The notes beneath the pieces were generated by a model, which saw only the letters and a program-made list of their open reading frames with translations, was not told where the DNA came from and made no database searches. The translations under genes were made by a program, and so were the position numbers. Shown one piece after another: positions 1 to 9,293 of a stretch of 64,000 nucleotides of DNA. This DNA comes from Candidatus Methanosphaera massiliense (GTDB lineage Archaea > Methanobacteriota > Methanobacteria > Methanobacteriales > Methanobacteriaceae). Location: positions 1,096,501 through 1,160,500 of the forward strand of contig NZ_JARBXM010000001.1 in assembly GCF_028890305.1 (NCBI RefSeq). The letters run 5' to 3'. Each line of letters starts with the position of its first letter. The stretch's first letter is position 1.

Positions 1-2427
1 TAATTGGTTTATTTGGTTGTTTATTTCTTTTAGTGATATTTGTCCTTTTTTGGTTATTTGTGATAGTAGGCTTCGTACTGCTACAAAGTAAGCGGCATCC
101 ATTCTTTCATCTTCTGTTGCTTTACTTCTGCATAGGCTTAGGGCTTGTTTTAGTTTTAATGATTCTTTGAGGTATATGTCTTCTGCATCTTCTGAATTTT
201 TGGATTCTATGAAATTCACTCCTCCTTTTATTGCATCTGCTCTTTTTAGGTTACTTTCTCCATAAAAATCTGAGAAATTATAGCCATAAAATAGGTCTTT
301 ACATATTTCTAATTGTTTCTGGAATTCAGGGTATGCCGTGTTTTCTATGCTTGTATCACCATAGTTTTTCTTATCATTTGCAGTGTAATCTTTCATTGCT
401 TCTTTCAGTGCATTGGATAATCCTATGTAATCTACTATTAATCCTCCTTCTTTGTCTTTGTATACTCTGTTTACTCTTGCTATTGCCTGCATTAGTGTAT
501 GTCCTTTCATTGGCTTATATACATACATTGTTGCTAGGGAGGGCACGTCAAATCCAGTTAGCCACATATCCACTACTATTGCTATTTTAAATGGATCATT
601 GTCATCTTTGAATTTTCTTGCTAATTCTGTTTTATGTTTCTTTGTTCCAATGATTTCATGCCATTCTTCTGGGTCCTTGTTAGATGAAGTCATTATTACA
701 TTTACTTTTTTCTGCCAATTGGGTCGTATTTCTAGTATTCTTCGGTATATTTTAATTGCTATGTCTCGTGAGTATGCTACTATCATAGCTTTACCTGTTA
801 ATAGATATTCGCGGTTTTCCTCATAATGTTTCAGGATATCATCAACAAGTGTGTTAATTGTTTCTTTTGAGCCCAGAATTACTTCCATTCTACTTAATTC
901 TTTTTTACTTTTCTCGATATCTGAATTCTGGGCATTCATAGCCAGTTCATCATACTTATCATCAATTTCATGTAGAATATCATTATCTAATTTAAGATTT
1001 ACAACTCTATCCTCATAGTATATAGGTACGGTTGCCTTATCTTCAACAGACTGAGTCATATCATAGATATCAATGTAATTTCCAAAAATTTCACGAGTAC
1101 TTTTGTCTTTACTAGAAATAGGAGTACCAGTAAAGCCAATATAAGTAGCATTAGGTAAAGCATCACGTAGGCGTCTTGCATCACCTACAATAATCTTACC
1201 AGTACGTGTATCAACTTTTGTTTCAAGGCCATACTGGCTACGGTGAGCCTCATCAGTTATAACAATAACATCGTCTCTGTCAGTTAAGGACTCCTCAGAA
1301 TCATCAAACTTCTGAATAGTAGTAAAAAAGATACCATTAGCTTGTCTATTATTTAACAATTCCTTCAAGTCATCCTTACTCTCAGCCTGCACAGGCTTTT
1401 GTCTTAAAAACTCGGAACAATGAGAAAACTGTGCAAATAACTGGTTATCTAAATCATTACGATCAGTAACAACAACAAAAGTAGGATTACTCATCAACTG
1501 TTCTAACAAGTGAACATAAAAAACCATGGATAAAGACTTACCACTACCCTGTGTATGCCAGAAAACACCTGCCTTATGATTACTCTTAATAGCTTCAAGA
1601 GTACTCATAACAGCTTTACGAACAGCAAAATACTGATGATAAGCCCCTAAAATCTTACTATAAGACTGACCGTCCTTAGAAAATAATAAAAAATTTCTTA
1701 AAATATCAATAAATCTATTCTTTTCAAAGATACCTTCAAAAAATGTATTATAATCAGCAAACTCTGTAGACTCATAACTTCCATCAGTACTCTTCCACTC
1801 CATGAATCTATCCTCGCTAGAAGTTAAAGTACCTGCCTTATTAATTTCCATGTTACTCATAACACAAAAAGCATTATAATAAAATAAACGAGGAATCTTA
1901 TTCATCTGATTTTTAAGTTGAGTATAAGCATCACTAACATCAACTTCTTCCCTAGAAGGAGATTTAAGCTCCATAACAACAAGAGGTAAACCATTAACAA
2001 ATACAACAACATCAGGACGCCTAGTCTCATCCTCAGAAACATTAGTAACAGTCCACTGATTAACAACCCTAAAATCATTACGGTCAACATCCTCAAAATC
2101 AATCAACTTAACAATAACATGACGTTCCTCACCATCACTAACATATGAAACATTAATACCATTCTGAAGATAAGAAGTAAACAAATTATTTTTAAACTCA
2201 AGATTACCTAAACCAAAATCCTGCAACCGACGAATAGCCTCACAAATAGCTTCACTAGGAACATCCCTATTAATACTTCTCAAACAATCCTCTAAAACAG
2301 GAATATACAAAGGATTCTCATAATCCCTATCAATATCATATCCACACTCAACATGATAACCTAACACATCTTGAAATAATTCCAAAATAGCCTTTTCATA
2401 CTTCTCTTCACTAAAGTCAGAATTCAT
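1..2427 (-). CDS. hsdR: Type I restriction enzyme subunit R (HsdR), C-terminus cut by window edge
   Basis: This is the ATP-dependent DNA translocase and endonuclease subunit of a type I restriction enzyme. The reading frame is open from the ATG at 2427 to position 1, about 809 codons, so the last few hundred residues lie outside the window. Motifs in order: the PD-(D/E)xK nuclease region RRPDVVV...VVMELKSP near residues 135-155, Walker A TQGSGKS near 290, DEAH (ITDEAHRSQ) near 390, GFTGTP near 432 and QAIARVNR (helicase motif VI) near 646. All key residues visible in these motifs are present, so the gene looks functional. It lies downstream of the HsdM/HsdS genes on the same strand, separated from HsdM by the recombination module. 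Confidence 0.95.
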   Translation of the reverse strand, partial: MNSDFSEEKYEKAILELFQDVLGYHVECGYDIDRDYENPLYIPVLEDCLRSINRDVPSEAICEAIRRLQDFGLGNLEFKNNLFTSYLQNGINVSYVSDGEERHVIVKLIDFEDVDRNDFRVVNQWTVTNVSEDETRRPDVVVFVNGLPLVVMELKSPSREEVDVSDAYTQLKNQMNKIPRLFYYNAFCVMSNMEINKAGTLTSSEDRFMEWKSTDGSYESTEFADYNTFFEGIFEKNRFIDILRNFLLFSKDGQSYSKILGAYHQYFAVRKAVMSTLEAIKSNHKAGVFWHTQGSGKSLSMVFYVHLLEQLMSNPTFVVVTDRNDLDNQLFAQFSHCSEFLRQKPVQAESKDDLKELLNNRQANGIFFTTIQKFDDSEESLTDRDDVIVITDEAHRSQYGLETKVDTRTGKIIVGDARRLRDALPNATYIGFTGTPISSKDKSTREIFGNYIDIYDMTQSVEDKATVPIYYEDRVVNLKLDNDILHEIDDKYDELAMNAQNSDIEKSKKELSRMEVILGSKETINTLVDDILKHYEENREYLLTGKAMIVAYSRDIAIKIYRRILEIRPNWQKKVNVIMTSSNKDPEEWHEIIGTKKHKTELARKFKDDNDPFKIAIVVDMWLTGFDVPSLATMYVYKPMKGHTLMQAIARVNRVYKDKEGGLIVDYIGLSNALKEAMKDYTANDKKNYGDTSIENTAYPEFQKQLEICKDLFYGYNFSDFYGESNLKRADAIKGGVNFIESKNSEDAEDIYLKESLKLKQALSLCRSKATEDERMDAAYFVAVRSLLSQITKKGQISLKEINNQINQL

Positions 2428-2642
2428 AACACATAGCCTCGTAAAAATATAATTAATTAACTATCTATAAGTAATAACTGATAAACTTTATTAAACAAAC
2501 GAATAAAACAAATATAAAAAACAACAACAAACAATAATAAAAATAAAACAATAATATAACAATAATAGAAAAAGAATTAAAAAATACTCATAAAAATAGA
2601 ACAATATATAATAAACTGAATAAAATATGAACATTAATAAAG

Positions 2643-2662
2643 AATAAATAAAAATTTTATAG
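2643..2662 (+). repeat. hsdS recombination repeat, copy c
   Basis: AATAAATAAAAATTTTATAG sits just past the 3' end of the HsdS C-terminal-half cassette. Nineteen bases (AATAAATAAAAATTTTATA) recur in inverse orientation at copy b (5669-5692), just past the 3' end of the other C-half cassette. Together with copy d it frames the 2657-3370 cassette as an inverted-repeat pair. Confidence 0.6.
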
Positions 2663-3370
2663 TTCTACTTGTGATATATCTATTTCTCCTGACATTAATT
2701 TTGGTAATAAAGTATCTCGTAATTTTTCTAAGGACTTTATTTCTTTAAGATTATTATATATAACATCATATATTTTTGTGAAAATAGGATAATTTAATAA
2801 GTTATCTGGTGGTACAATTATAGGGAGATTTCCAATAATTTTCTTGTTTAAATTTTGTTGTACTGAACCATTAGCTATTTGTTCTATTTGTTTTTGTTTA
2901 TTTAATAAAAATAAATAAAGATATACTGATTTGATATAGGACTCACATATCATTGCACAACATGCTTGATTAGTAGTAGCCTCAGTTTTCAATAATCCTA
3001 CTCTTGCTGCAGTGCCTTTACCATATAATGCTATAATTACTGTATTTATAGGTAACAGTTTGGCTGAACTATTTATTAAACCTTCTTCTGTAATGAATTC
3101 TTCACTATCTAAAATCAAATTATTATTAATTTCACCAGTCTTTAACCAAGGAATTTTTCCATTATTCCAATATCTAGATTCTTTTCTTTTAGGTGTTCCA
3201 CCATTCATAATAGATTTTACAAATTCATTGATAGTCATTATTTTCCAATTTTCTGGAATTTTTCCTATTTTTGAATCTATAAATTTCACATTGTTTAAAA
3301 GTTTAAAATCTATATATAGATAATTATATATAAGTTTTGCAAGTTGTTCTAAATTTTTATTTAATTTCAC
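2657..3370 (-). CDS. hsdS: HsdS C-terminal half (silent specificity cassette, TRD2-B)
   Basis: A 237-residue half of a type I DNA-specificity subunit. It begins inside the central conserved region (MKLNKNLEQLAKLIYNYLYIDF). It then carries one target-recognition domain (about residues 38-200) and the distal conserved helix with LRDTLLPKLMSGEI (about 210-237). A full HsdS has two such halves, and the N-terminal recognition domain is missing. The end is closely similar to the end of the complete HsdS at 4519-5673, while its recognition domain differs. No Shine-Dalgarno sequence precedes the ATG, whose first codons lie in a recombination repeat. This suggests a storage cassette rather than a gene expressed as it stands. 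A half-HsdS that works as a homodimer remains possible. Confidence 0.85.
   Translation of the reverse strand: MKLNKNLEQLAKLIYNYLYIDFKLLNNVKFIDSKIGKIPENWKIMTINEFVKSIMNGGTPKRKESRYWNNGKIPWLKTGEINNNLILDSEEFITEEGLINSSAKLLPINTVIIALYGKGTAARVGLLKTEATTNQACCAMICESYIKSVYLYLFLLNKQKQIEQIANGSVQQNLNKKIIGNLPIIVPPDNLLNYPIFTKIYDVIYNNLKEIKSLEKLRDTLLPKLMSGEIDISQVEL
3351..3370 (-). repeat. hsdS recombination repeat, copy d
   Basis: On the minus strand the core reads AAATTAAATAAAAATTTAGA, 19 of 20 bases identical to copy a in the complete HsdS (plus strand). It encodes the start of the conserved KLNKNL stretch of the C-half cassette. Its orientation is opposite to copies a and c and the same as copy b. Confidence 0.6.
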
Positions 3371-3415
3371 AGTATAGGGATATGATTATTAATTTTTTAT
3401 TATATATTCTTTTTT

Positions 3416-4411
3416 ATGAAATCTAAAATTATTTCACAGGTATATAAACAGATGAAACATCATCTGAATAATCAACAAGAAAGAATATTGTTGAAGACTT
3501 TGAAAACGTGTTTAGCTGGTTATAATATTATAGAATATCCTAAAATTGATACTTGTAATGTTAAAGAGGATAATGTACATTTTCTTAAATTATTTTTATC
3601 ATCTAAAGAAGTTGAAGGATGTTCACCTAAAACAATAAATTACTATAAAAATACTATAGAAAGATTATTAGTTAATATAAGAAAAAATGTGATAGACATA
3701 ACAACAGATGATATACGTGAGTATTTATTTAAATATAAACTTGAACAAAAAATATCAAAGACTACTATAGATAATCTTAGAAGAATCTTTTCTAGTTTTT
3801 TTTCATGGCTAGAAGAAGAGGATTATATTATTAAAAATCCGGTAAGAAGAATACATAAAGTAAAGAGAGGACGAGTTGTAAAGGAAACATTCACTGACGA
3901 AGAACTAGAAATGTTAAGAGATTCATGTAATACTAAAAGAGATCTTTCAATGCTAGAATTATTAATATCGACAGGAATAAGAGTTGGTGAATTAGTAAAC
4001 TTAAATAAAAAAGATGTTAATTTCTATGAAAGAGAATGTAAAGTATTTGGTAAAGGAGAAAGTGAAAGAATAGTATATTTTGATGCAAGAACAAAAATAC
4101 ACTTAAAACAATACTTAACAGAAAGAACAGATAATAACCCTGCACTATTTGTAACACTAAAAAAACCATATGAAAGGTTAGGAATCACGGGAGTAGAAAC
4201 ACGAATTAAAAAATTAGGGGACAAAGCAGGAATACGAAAAGTACATCCCCACAAATTCAGAAGAACACTAGCAACAAGAGCAATAGATAAGGGAATGCCC
4301 ATAGAACATGTACAAAAATTATTAGGACACATACAAATAGACACAACAATGCAATACGCAATGGTCAATCAGATAAATGTGAAAAACGCACATAAACGAT
4401 ACATAGCTTAA
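3416..4411 (+). CDS. Tyrosine recombinase/integrase, probable hsdS invertase
   Basis: A 331-residue phage-integrase-family site-specific recombinase. A SAM-like core-binding domain lies near residues 55-145 and the catalytic domain near 165-325. Catalytic residues are visible: Arg in STGIRVGELVNL (about 190), His and Arg in HPHKFRRTLATR (about 277-280), His in LLGHIQIDTT (about 304) and the nucleophile Tyr in MQYAMV (about 312). The gene sits between two HsdS half-cassettes that are flanked by inverted copies of one motif, as the recombinases of known phase-variable hsdS loci do (for example PsrA/CreX in streptococci). That it inverts hsdS is inferred from this setting. XerA-type chromosome resolution is an alternative, but less likely here. 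Confidence 0.9.
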   Translation: MKSKIISQVYKQMKHHLNNQQERILLKTLKTCLAGYNIIEYPKIDTCNVKEDNVHFLKLFLSSKEVEGCSPKTINYYKNTIERLLVNIRKNVIDITTDDIREYLFKYKLEQKISKTTIDNLRRIFSSFFSWLEEEDYIIKNPVRRIHKVKRGRVVKETFTDEELEMLRDSCNTKRDLSMLELLISTGIRVGELVNLNKKDVNFYERECKVFGKGESERIVYFDARTKIHLKQYLTERTDNNPALFVTLKKPYERLGITGVETRIKKLGDKAGIRKVHPHKFRRTLATRAIDKGMPIEHVQKLLGHIQIDTTMQYAMVNQINVKNAHKRYIA

Positions 4412-4518
4412 ATTAATTTATTAATAATATTCATATTATACATAGTCTTATATAACAATGTTAATAGCAATTTAATAAATAATAAAAATTATATCCTATT
4501 ATCTTAAAAAAAATAATT

Positions 4519-5673
4519 ATGGAAACGAGATTCTATAATTTAAAGAATTTATTAGAAATTAAATATGGTAAAAGTCAAAAAAATATTGAAGAACCGTGCG
4601 GTAAATATCCTATTTTAGGTACTGGAGGTGTTATAGGCCATACAAATCAATTTTTATATGATAAACCATCAGTATTAATAGGACGTAAAGGAACTATCGA
4701 TAAAATACAATATATAGAACAACCATTTTGGACGATAGATACTTTATTTTACACAATTATCAATGAAAAACTTATAATTCCTAAATTTTTGTATTATCGT
4801 CTTTTATTAGTTGATTTAACGTTATATAATGAAGGAACATCTATTCCCAGTCTAACAACCAAAACATTATATAAACTTGAAATAGATATTCCTACAGTTA
4901 ATATTCAAAAAAAGATTTTGAAAATATTGAATAATCTAGATAAAAAAATAGAAATTAATAAAAAAATAAATAAAAATTTAGACAAAATATTAGATTTATT
5001 CTTTAAAAAATATTATTTAGATAATTTTGTAAATAAAGTACCTGATAACTGGAATATAACTAAAATTAAAGATTTACCTTTAATTATTACAGACTATGTT
5101 GCTAATGGTAGTTTTGCTTCTTTAAAAAATAATGTTACAATATTAGACCATGAAGATTATTCTTATTTTATCAGAAATACTGATTTAAAAAATAAAAGAT
5201 TTAAAAAATATGTAAATAAACATTCTTATGATTATCTTAATAAATCTTCGTTATATGGAAATGAATTGTTAATTTCAAATGTGGGAGATGTTGGTTCTGT
5301 ATATTTATGTCCTTTTTTAGATAAACCTATGACTTTAGGAAATAATATGATATTAGTTAAAAGCAAAAAAGAAGCAGTAGCTAATTTAAATTATTATCTT
5401 TTCTTATTATTTAGATCCAAATATGGGCAATTTTTATTAAATAGTATTACAACAGGATCAGTTCAATTAAAATTCAATAAAACCGAATTTAGGTCACTGA
5501 AAGTTATTATTCCTGATGATGATAATATAATAAAGTTTAATAAACAAATTAAACCTTTGTTTGAATATAAAAGGGTAATTTCTAAAGAAATAGAGTCATT
5601 AAGTAAATTACGAGATACATTATTACCAAAATTAATGTCTGGAGAATTAGATGTTTCAGGAGTTGATATATAA
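4519..5673 (+). CDS. hsdS: Type I specificity subunit HsdS, complete
   Basis: A 384-residue DNA-recognition subunit with both target-recognition domains: TRD1 about residues 1-130, central conserved helix IQKKILKILNNLDKKIEINKKINKN about 130-155, TRD2 about 170-350, distal helix with LRDTLLPKLMSGELD at the end. The stop codon and 3' end fall in recombination repeat b, and repeat a lies in the central helix. The gene runs opposite to hsdM and hsdR and has no clear Shine-Dalgarno site, although an AT-rich stretch upstream could hold a promoter. Inverting the 4980-5672 segment would move its C-half onto the HsdS N-half that follows hsdM. Confidence 0.92.
   Translation: METRFYNLKNLLEIKYGKSQKNIEEPCGKYPILGTGGVIGHTNQFLYDKPSVLIGRKGTIDKIQYIEQPFWTIDTLFYTIINEKLIIPKFLYYRLLLVDLTLYNEGTSIPSLTTKTLYKLEIDIPTVNIQKKILKILNNLDKKIEINKKINKNLDKILDLFFKKYYLDNFVNKVPDNWNITKIKDLPLIITDYVANGSFASLKNNVTILDHEDYSYFIRNTDLKNKRFKKYVNKHSYDYLNKSSLYGNELLISNVGDVGSVYLCPFLDKPMTLGNNMILVKSKKEAVANLNYYLFLLFRSKYGQFLLNSITTGSVQLKFNKTEFRSLKVIIPDDDNIIKFNKQIKPLFEYKRVISKEIESLSKLRDTLLPKLMSGELDVSGVDI
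4960..4979 (+). repeat. hsdS recombination repeat, copy a
   Basis: AAAAAAATAAATAAAAATTT inside the central conserved region of the complete HsdS, coding for KKINKNL. The same 20 bases occur inverted at 5673-5692 (copy b). The two copies therefore bound the second half of HsdS as a perfect 20-bp inverted repeat about 690 bp apart. Confidence 0.7.
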
Positions 5674-6202
5674 AATTTTTATTTATTTTTTTGTTAACTT
5701 CAATTTTATTATCTATATTTGAAAAGATTGCACTTATTTTTTTTTGTATTGTTAAAGGAGGTATTTTTATTTCTAATGATTTTAAAGAATCAATTTGAAC
5801 TCTTTGTCTACCTGACGTTCCAGTCATAGATTTTATAGCTTGATTTCTAAAAATATTACTTATTGCTAAATAATAGATATAAGAAATGTCACTAATATTG
5901 TCTTTATTTCGAAGAATAATAAATTCAGTTGATCCAAAACCAATTTCATTTTCTTCTAAAAAATTTATTTGTGATGTCTTACCATTCTCTAAACAAGGTG
6001 TTATTCTTGCAAAAAGAACATCATTATTTCTAAATTTACTTCCGCCATTATATTTATCTATCGTGTAAGAATTAACATATTTTTGATGAGGTAGGACATT
6101 TTCCATCGCTACTTTTTTTGAAATAGTACCTTTTTTTAATGTTTCTTTAGGATTAAAATCAATGAATTCATCACATCTAACCCATTTCCATTCAGAATTC
6201 AT
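5582..6202 (-). CDS. hsdS: HsdS N-terminal half ending in an antisense tail (TRD1-B)
   Basis: A 206-residue specificity-subunit half directly after hsdM. Its ATG at 6202 lies inside the end of hsdM (11-base overlap), so the two are translationally coupled. Residues 1-145 form one target-recognition domain and IQKKISAIFSNIDNKIEVNKKINKN is the central conserved helix. After KINKN the frame crosses repeat b and reads the antisense strand of the other HsdS C-terminus (FIYQLLKHL...), about 30 unrelated residues before a stop. This is the footprint of an inversion junction. In the present orientation the hsdM-linked HsdS is half-length. Flipping 4980-5672 would give a full two-domain HsdS in the same operon. 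Confidence 0.9.
   Translation of the reverse strand: MNSEWKWVRCDEFIDFNPKETLKKGTISKKVAMENVLPHQKYVNSYTIDKYNGGSKFRNNDVLFARITPCLENGKTSQINFLEENEIGFGSTEFIILRNKDNISDISYIYYLAISNIFRNQAIKSMTGTSGRQRVQIDSLKSLEIKIPPLTIQKKISAIFSNIDNKIEVNKKINKNFIYQLLKHLILQTLILVIMYLVIYLMTLFL
5673..5692 (-). repeat. hsdS recombination repeat, copy b
   Basis: On the minus strand this reads AAAAAAATAAATAAAAATTT, the exact inverse of copy a. It ends the coding homology of the hsdM-linked HsdS half and overlaps the stop of the plus-strand HsdS. Confidence 0.7.
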
Positions 6203-7697
6203 ATCCTATCTCCTTCAGTGATTTTTTGATTTCTTTTTCTAGTTTATGTGATTCTTCAAATAGTTCTCCTAGTTCTGTTGTTAATGTTTTCATTTTTACT
6301 TCGAATGGTATTCCATCGTCTTCTTCTGGTTTGAATCCCACGTATCTGCCAGGTGTTAGAATGTAATCTTGTTCTTTGATATCATCGAGTGTTGCTATTT
6401 TACTGTATCCTTTTTCTTCTTCTAGTGTTCCTTCTTGATATTGGTGGTATGTTTGTGCTAGTTGTTGTATGTCTTCTTGTGTTAGTTCTCTGAGTTTTCG
6501 TGAGACCATTGTTCCTAGTTCTCTTGCATCAATGAATAGTGTTTTTCCTTTTTGTTTTTTGTTTCTATCTATAAACCATAGACTTACTGGTATTCCTGTT
6601 GTGTAGAATAATTGTCCGGGTAGTGCTATGATACAGTCTACTAAATCATCTTCAATTATTGCTTGTCTGATTTTTCCTTCTCCACTTGTTGTTGATGATA
6701 ATGCTCCATTTGCTAGTACTAGACCTAATTTTCCTGTTGGTGCTAAATGGTATATCATGTGTTGTATCCATGCGAAGTTTGCGTTTCCCTTTGGAGGTAT
6801 TCCATATTTCCATCGTTGATCTTCTTTTAATTGTTCTTGTCCCCATTTTTTGAGGTTAAATGGTGGATTTGCCATTATATAATCTGCTTTTAGTGTTGGA
6901 TGTAAATCATTTAGGAATGTATCTGCATTGTGTTTTCCTAGATCTGCTTCTATTGTTCTTATTGCTAAATTCATTTTAGCCATTTTCCATGTTGTTGGAT
7001 TTGATTCTTGTCCATATACTGATATGTTATCTATATTTCCACTATGGTTTTCAATGAATTTTTGTGATTGAACAAACATTCCACCACTTCCACAGCATGG
7101 ATCGTAGATTCTGCCTTTGTATGGTTCTAGTATTTCAACTATTGTTTTTACTATACAGGAGGGTGTGTAAAATTCTCCTGCCTTTTTACCTTCACTTTCT
7201 GCAAATTTTCCAAGACAGTATTCATAGGTTCTTCCAAGAATATCTTTTTTATCTCCTTTCTCAGCCATTTTAATATTAGTGAAAATATCTATTACTGCTC
7301 CTAGTTTTTGTTTATCTAAATCATTTGATGAAAATGTTTTTGGTAGTACGTCCTTTAGTGTACTGTTTTCTTTTTCTATTGATCTCATTGCATTATCTAT
7401 CGTTATTCCATTATCTTCTTTATGTGCATGTTCTGATATAACATTCCATCTTGCTTCTGGAGGTACGTAGAATATATTTTTTTCTTCATAAAAGTCTTTA
7501 TCTTCTTCAAAGCCTTCTCCTTCATCTATTAATTCCTGATGTCTTTCTTCAAATTTATCTGATATGTATTTTAGGAAAATTAATCCTAATACTACATGTT
7601 TATATTCTGAAGCATCCATACTACCTCTTAATTCTTCTGCAGCTTGCCATATTTCTTGTTCGAAACCTATCTCGCTATTATTATCTTTTTTTACCAT
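6192..7697 (-). CDS. hsdM: Type I DNA methyltransferase subunit HsdM (first copy)
   Basis: N6-adenine methyltransferase subunit that partners HsdS and HsdR. The start is ATG 7697 (MVKKDNNSEIGFEQ), with a GGTG ribosome site just upstream. A slightly longer frame exists but would bypass that site. The N-terminal helical domain (MDASEYKHVVLGLIFLKYISDKFEER) is typical. The SAM-binding motif DPCCGSGGMF lies near residue 200 and the catalytic NPPF near 275, followed by the TTGIPVSLWF region. The length of about 501 residues is normal for HsdM. It overlaps the following HsdS half by 11 bases and follows the second HsdM by about 60 bases on the same strand, so one operon is likely. Confidence 0.96.
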   Translation of the reverse strand: MVKKDNNSEIGFEQEIWQAAEELRGSMDASEYKHVVLGLIFLKYISDKFEERHQELIDEGEGFEEDKDFYEEKNIFYVPPEARWNVISEHAHKEDNGITIDNAMRSIEKENSTLKDVLPKTFSSNDLDKQKLGAVIDIFTNIKMAEKGDKKDILGRTYEYCLGKFAESEGKKAGEFYTPSCIVKTIVEILEPYKGRIYDPCCGSGGMFVQSQKFIENHSGNIDNISVYGQESNPTTWKMAKMNLAIRTIEADLGKHNADTFLNDLHPTLKADYIMANPPFNLKKWGQEQLKEDQRWKYGIPPKGNANFAWIQHMIYHLAPTGKLGLVLANGALSSTTSGEGKIRQAIIEDDLVDCIIALPGQLFYTTGIPVSLWFIDRNKKQKGKTLFIDARELGTMVSRKLRELTQEDIQQLAQTYHQYQEGTLEEEKGYSKIATLDDIKEQDYILTPGRYVGFKPEEDDGIPFEVKMKTLTTELGELFEESHKLEKEIKKSLKEIGYEF

Positions 7698-7758
7698 AAG
7701 TTGCACCTATTATTATATTACTTATTCTCTTTTGTTATTTTTTGTTATATTTCTTATT

Positions 7759-9276
7759 TTAATGTAATAATCCTTCTATTTTAAGTTTTTTACTCTGTTT
7801 TTCTATTTTTTCATCTAATTCATCTAATTTTTTATTAGCTTCGATTAGTTTTTCAGATATTTCTTTAAGATCTATTAAATCTCCTTCTTCGAAGGTATCT
7901 ACGTATCGTGGTATGTTTAGGTTGTAGTCATTTTCTTTTATTTCTTCTTGTGTTGCTTTGTGTGAGTATTTATCGATTTCTTTTCTATTTTGGTATGTGT
8001 TTACTATTTTATCTATGTCTTGTTCTCTTAGTTTGTTTTGTCTTCTGACTTTCATGTATTCCTGTGATGCGTCTATGAATAATATGCTGTCATCTTCTTT
8101 TCTATCTTTTTTTAATACCATGATTATTGTTGGTATTCCAGTTCCATAGAATAGGTTGGAGGGTAGTCCTATTATTGCGTCTATGTAGTTTTTCTCTTCT
8201 ATTAAGTGTTTTCTTATTTTTTCTTCTGCTGCTCCTCTGAAGAGTACTCCGTGTGGTAGTACTACCGCCATTGTTCCATTATCTTTTAGGTGGTATATCA
8301 TGTGTAGTACAAATGCGTAGTCTGCTTTGCTTTTTGGAGGTAGTTTTCCATATTCTGCAAATCGAGGATCTTCCTGAAATTTCTTGGAGCTACTCCATTT
8401 TGCACTGAATGGAGGATTTGCTACTATTGCATTGAATTGTTGGTTTTTGAATGCTTTGTCTTCTAGACTGTCTCCCAGTTTAATGTCAAAATCTTCAGAT
8501 TTTATATTGTGCATAATCATATTCATTAGTGACATGTTATATGTTGTGCTGTTTAATTCTTCTCCATAGAATTTTAACTCATCAGTATATTTATTTAATT
8601 CTAACAATGATGAACCAGATCCACATGTTGGGTCATATACTGTACTGATTTCTGTTTCAGTATGTGTTACTATTTTTGCAAGTATTTCTGACACTGAATG
8701 TGGTGTGTAGAATTCACCTGCTTTTTTGCCTGCTATTTGTGAATATTTGCTAATAATGTATTCGAAGATGTCACCAGCATTATTTGATGTTAATTGAATA
8801 GTAGACATTCTTAGGATTATTTCTGAAATAGTTTTATTTTTTTCTTCTAATGTTTTTCCTAATCTTGAAGAGTTAAAGTTTAAATCTTCCAGAATATTGG
8901 TTATTGATTTATTTTGGTTGTTTTTATTTAATGAATTTTTTAAATTAAATATTGTGAGTTCTAAAGTCTCTATTGTTAGCTCATCTTTTTTTGCTTTGTT
9001 AACTAATTCGTTAAATAAATAATCGGGATTAATGAAATATCCGTTCACATGTTCTGATTCAATTTTGATGTCCTGATAATCTTCAGATTCATTGTATGCT
9101 TTTTTGAGATTTATGGGTTCATTGTTAAATTTTTCTCTTAGAAATTTTTCTTCTTTTTTTGATAGATATTTATAAACTATTAAACATAATACATAATTTT
9201 TTATATCATAGGGGCGAGAATATCTAATTAATCTATCTATTGTTTCTTTTTGTTTTATATATTCTTTATTTACCAT
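7759..9276 (-). CDS. hsdM: Second HsdM-type DNA methyltransferase
   Basis: A 505-residue HsdM-family N6-adenine methyltransferase only distantly similar to its neighbour at 6192. The motifs are intact: GEFYTPHSVSEIL about 185, DPTCGSGSSLLEL near 215, VANPPFSAKW near 286 and GTGIPTIIMVL further on, with a C-terminal coiled region (EKLIEANKKLDELDEKIEKQ). It lies between two DUF1874-like genes and the other HsdM, all on the same strand with short gaps (17 and about 60 bases). The divergent half-HsdS at 10341 could be its specificity partner, because no other HsdS is spare. This pairing is an inference. Confidence 0.93.
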   Translation of the reverse strand: MVNKEYIKQKETIDRLIRYSRPYDIKNYVLCLIVYKYLSKKEEKFLREKFNNEPINLKKAYNESEDYQDIKIESEHVNGYFINPDYLFNELVNKAKKDELTIETLELTIFNLKNSLNKNNQNKSITNILEDLNFNSSRLGKTLEEKNKTISEIILRMSTIQLTSNNAGDIFEYIISKYSQIAGKKAGEFYTPHSVSEILAKIVTHTETEISTVYDPTCGSGSSLLELNKYTDELKFYGEELNSTTYNMSLMNMIMHNIKSEDFDIKLGDSLEDKAFKNQQFNAIVANPPFSAKWSSSKKFQEDPRFAEYGKLPPKSKADYAFVLHMIYHLKDNGTMAVVLPHGVLFRGAAEEKIRKHLIEEKNYIDAIIGLPSNLFYGTGIPTIIMVLKKDRKEDDSILFIDASQEYMKVRRQNKLREQDIDKIVNTYQNRKEIDKYSHKATQEEIKENDYNLNIPRYVDTFEEGDLIDLKEISEKLIEANKKLDELDEKIEKQSKKLKIEGLLH

Positions 9277-9293
9277 CTTTTCACCATTTTTTT

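Noticed and set aside
1902-2102. Hydrophobic Leu-rich minus-strand frame
   Set aside because: It lies in another frame of HsdR, whose motifs continue through it.
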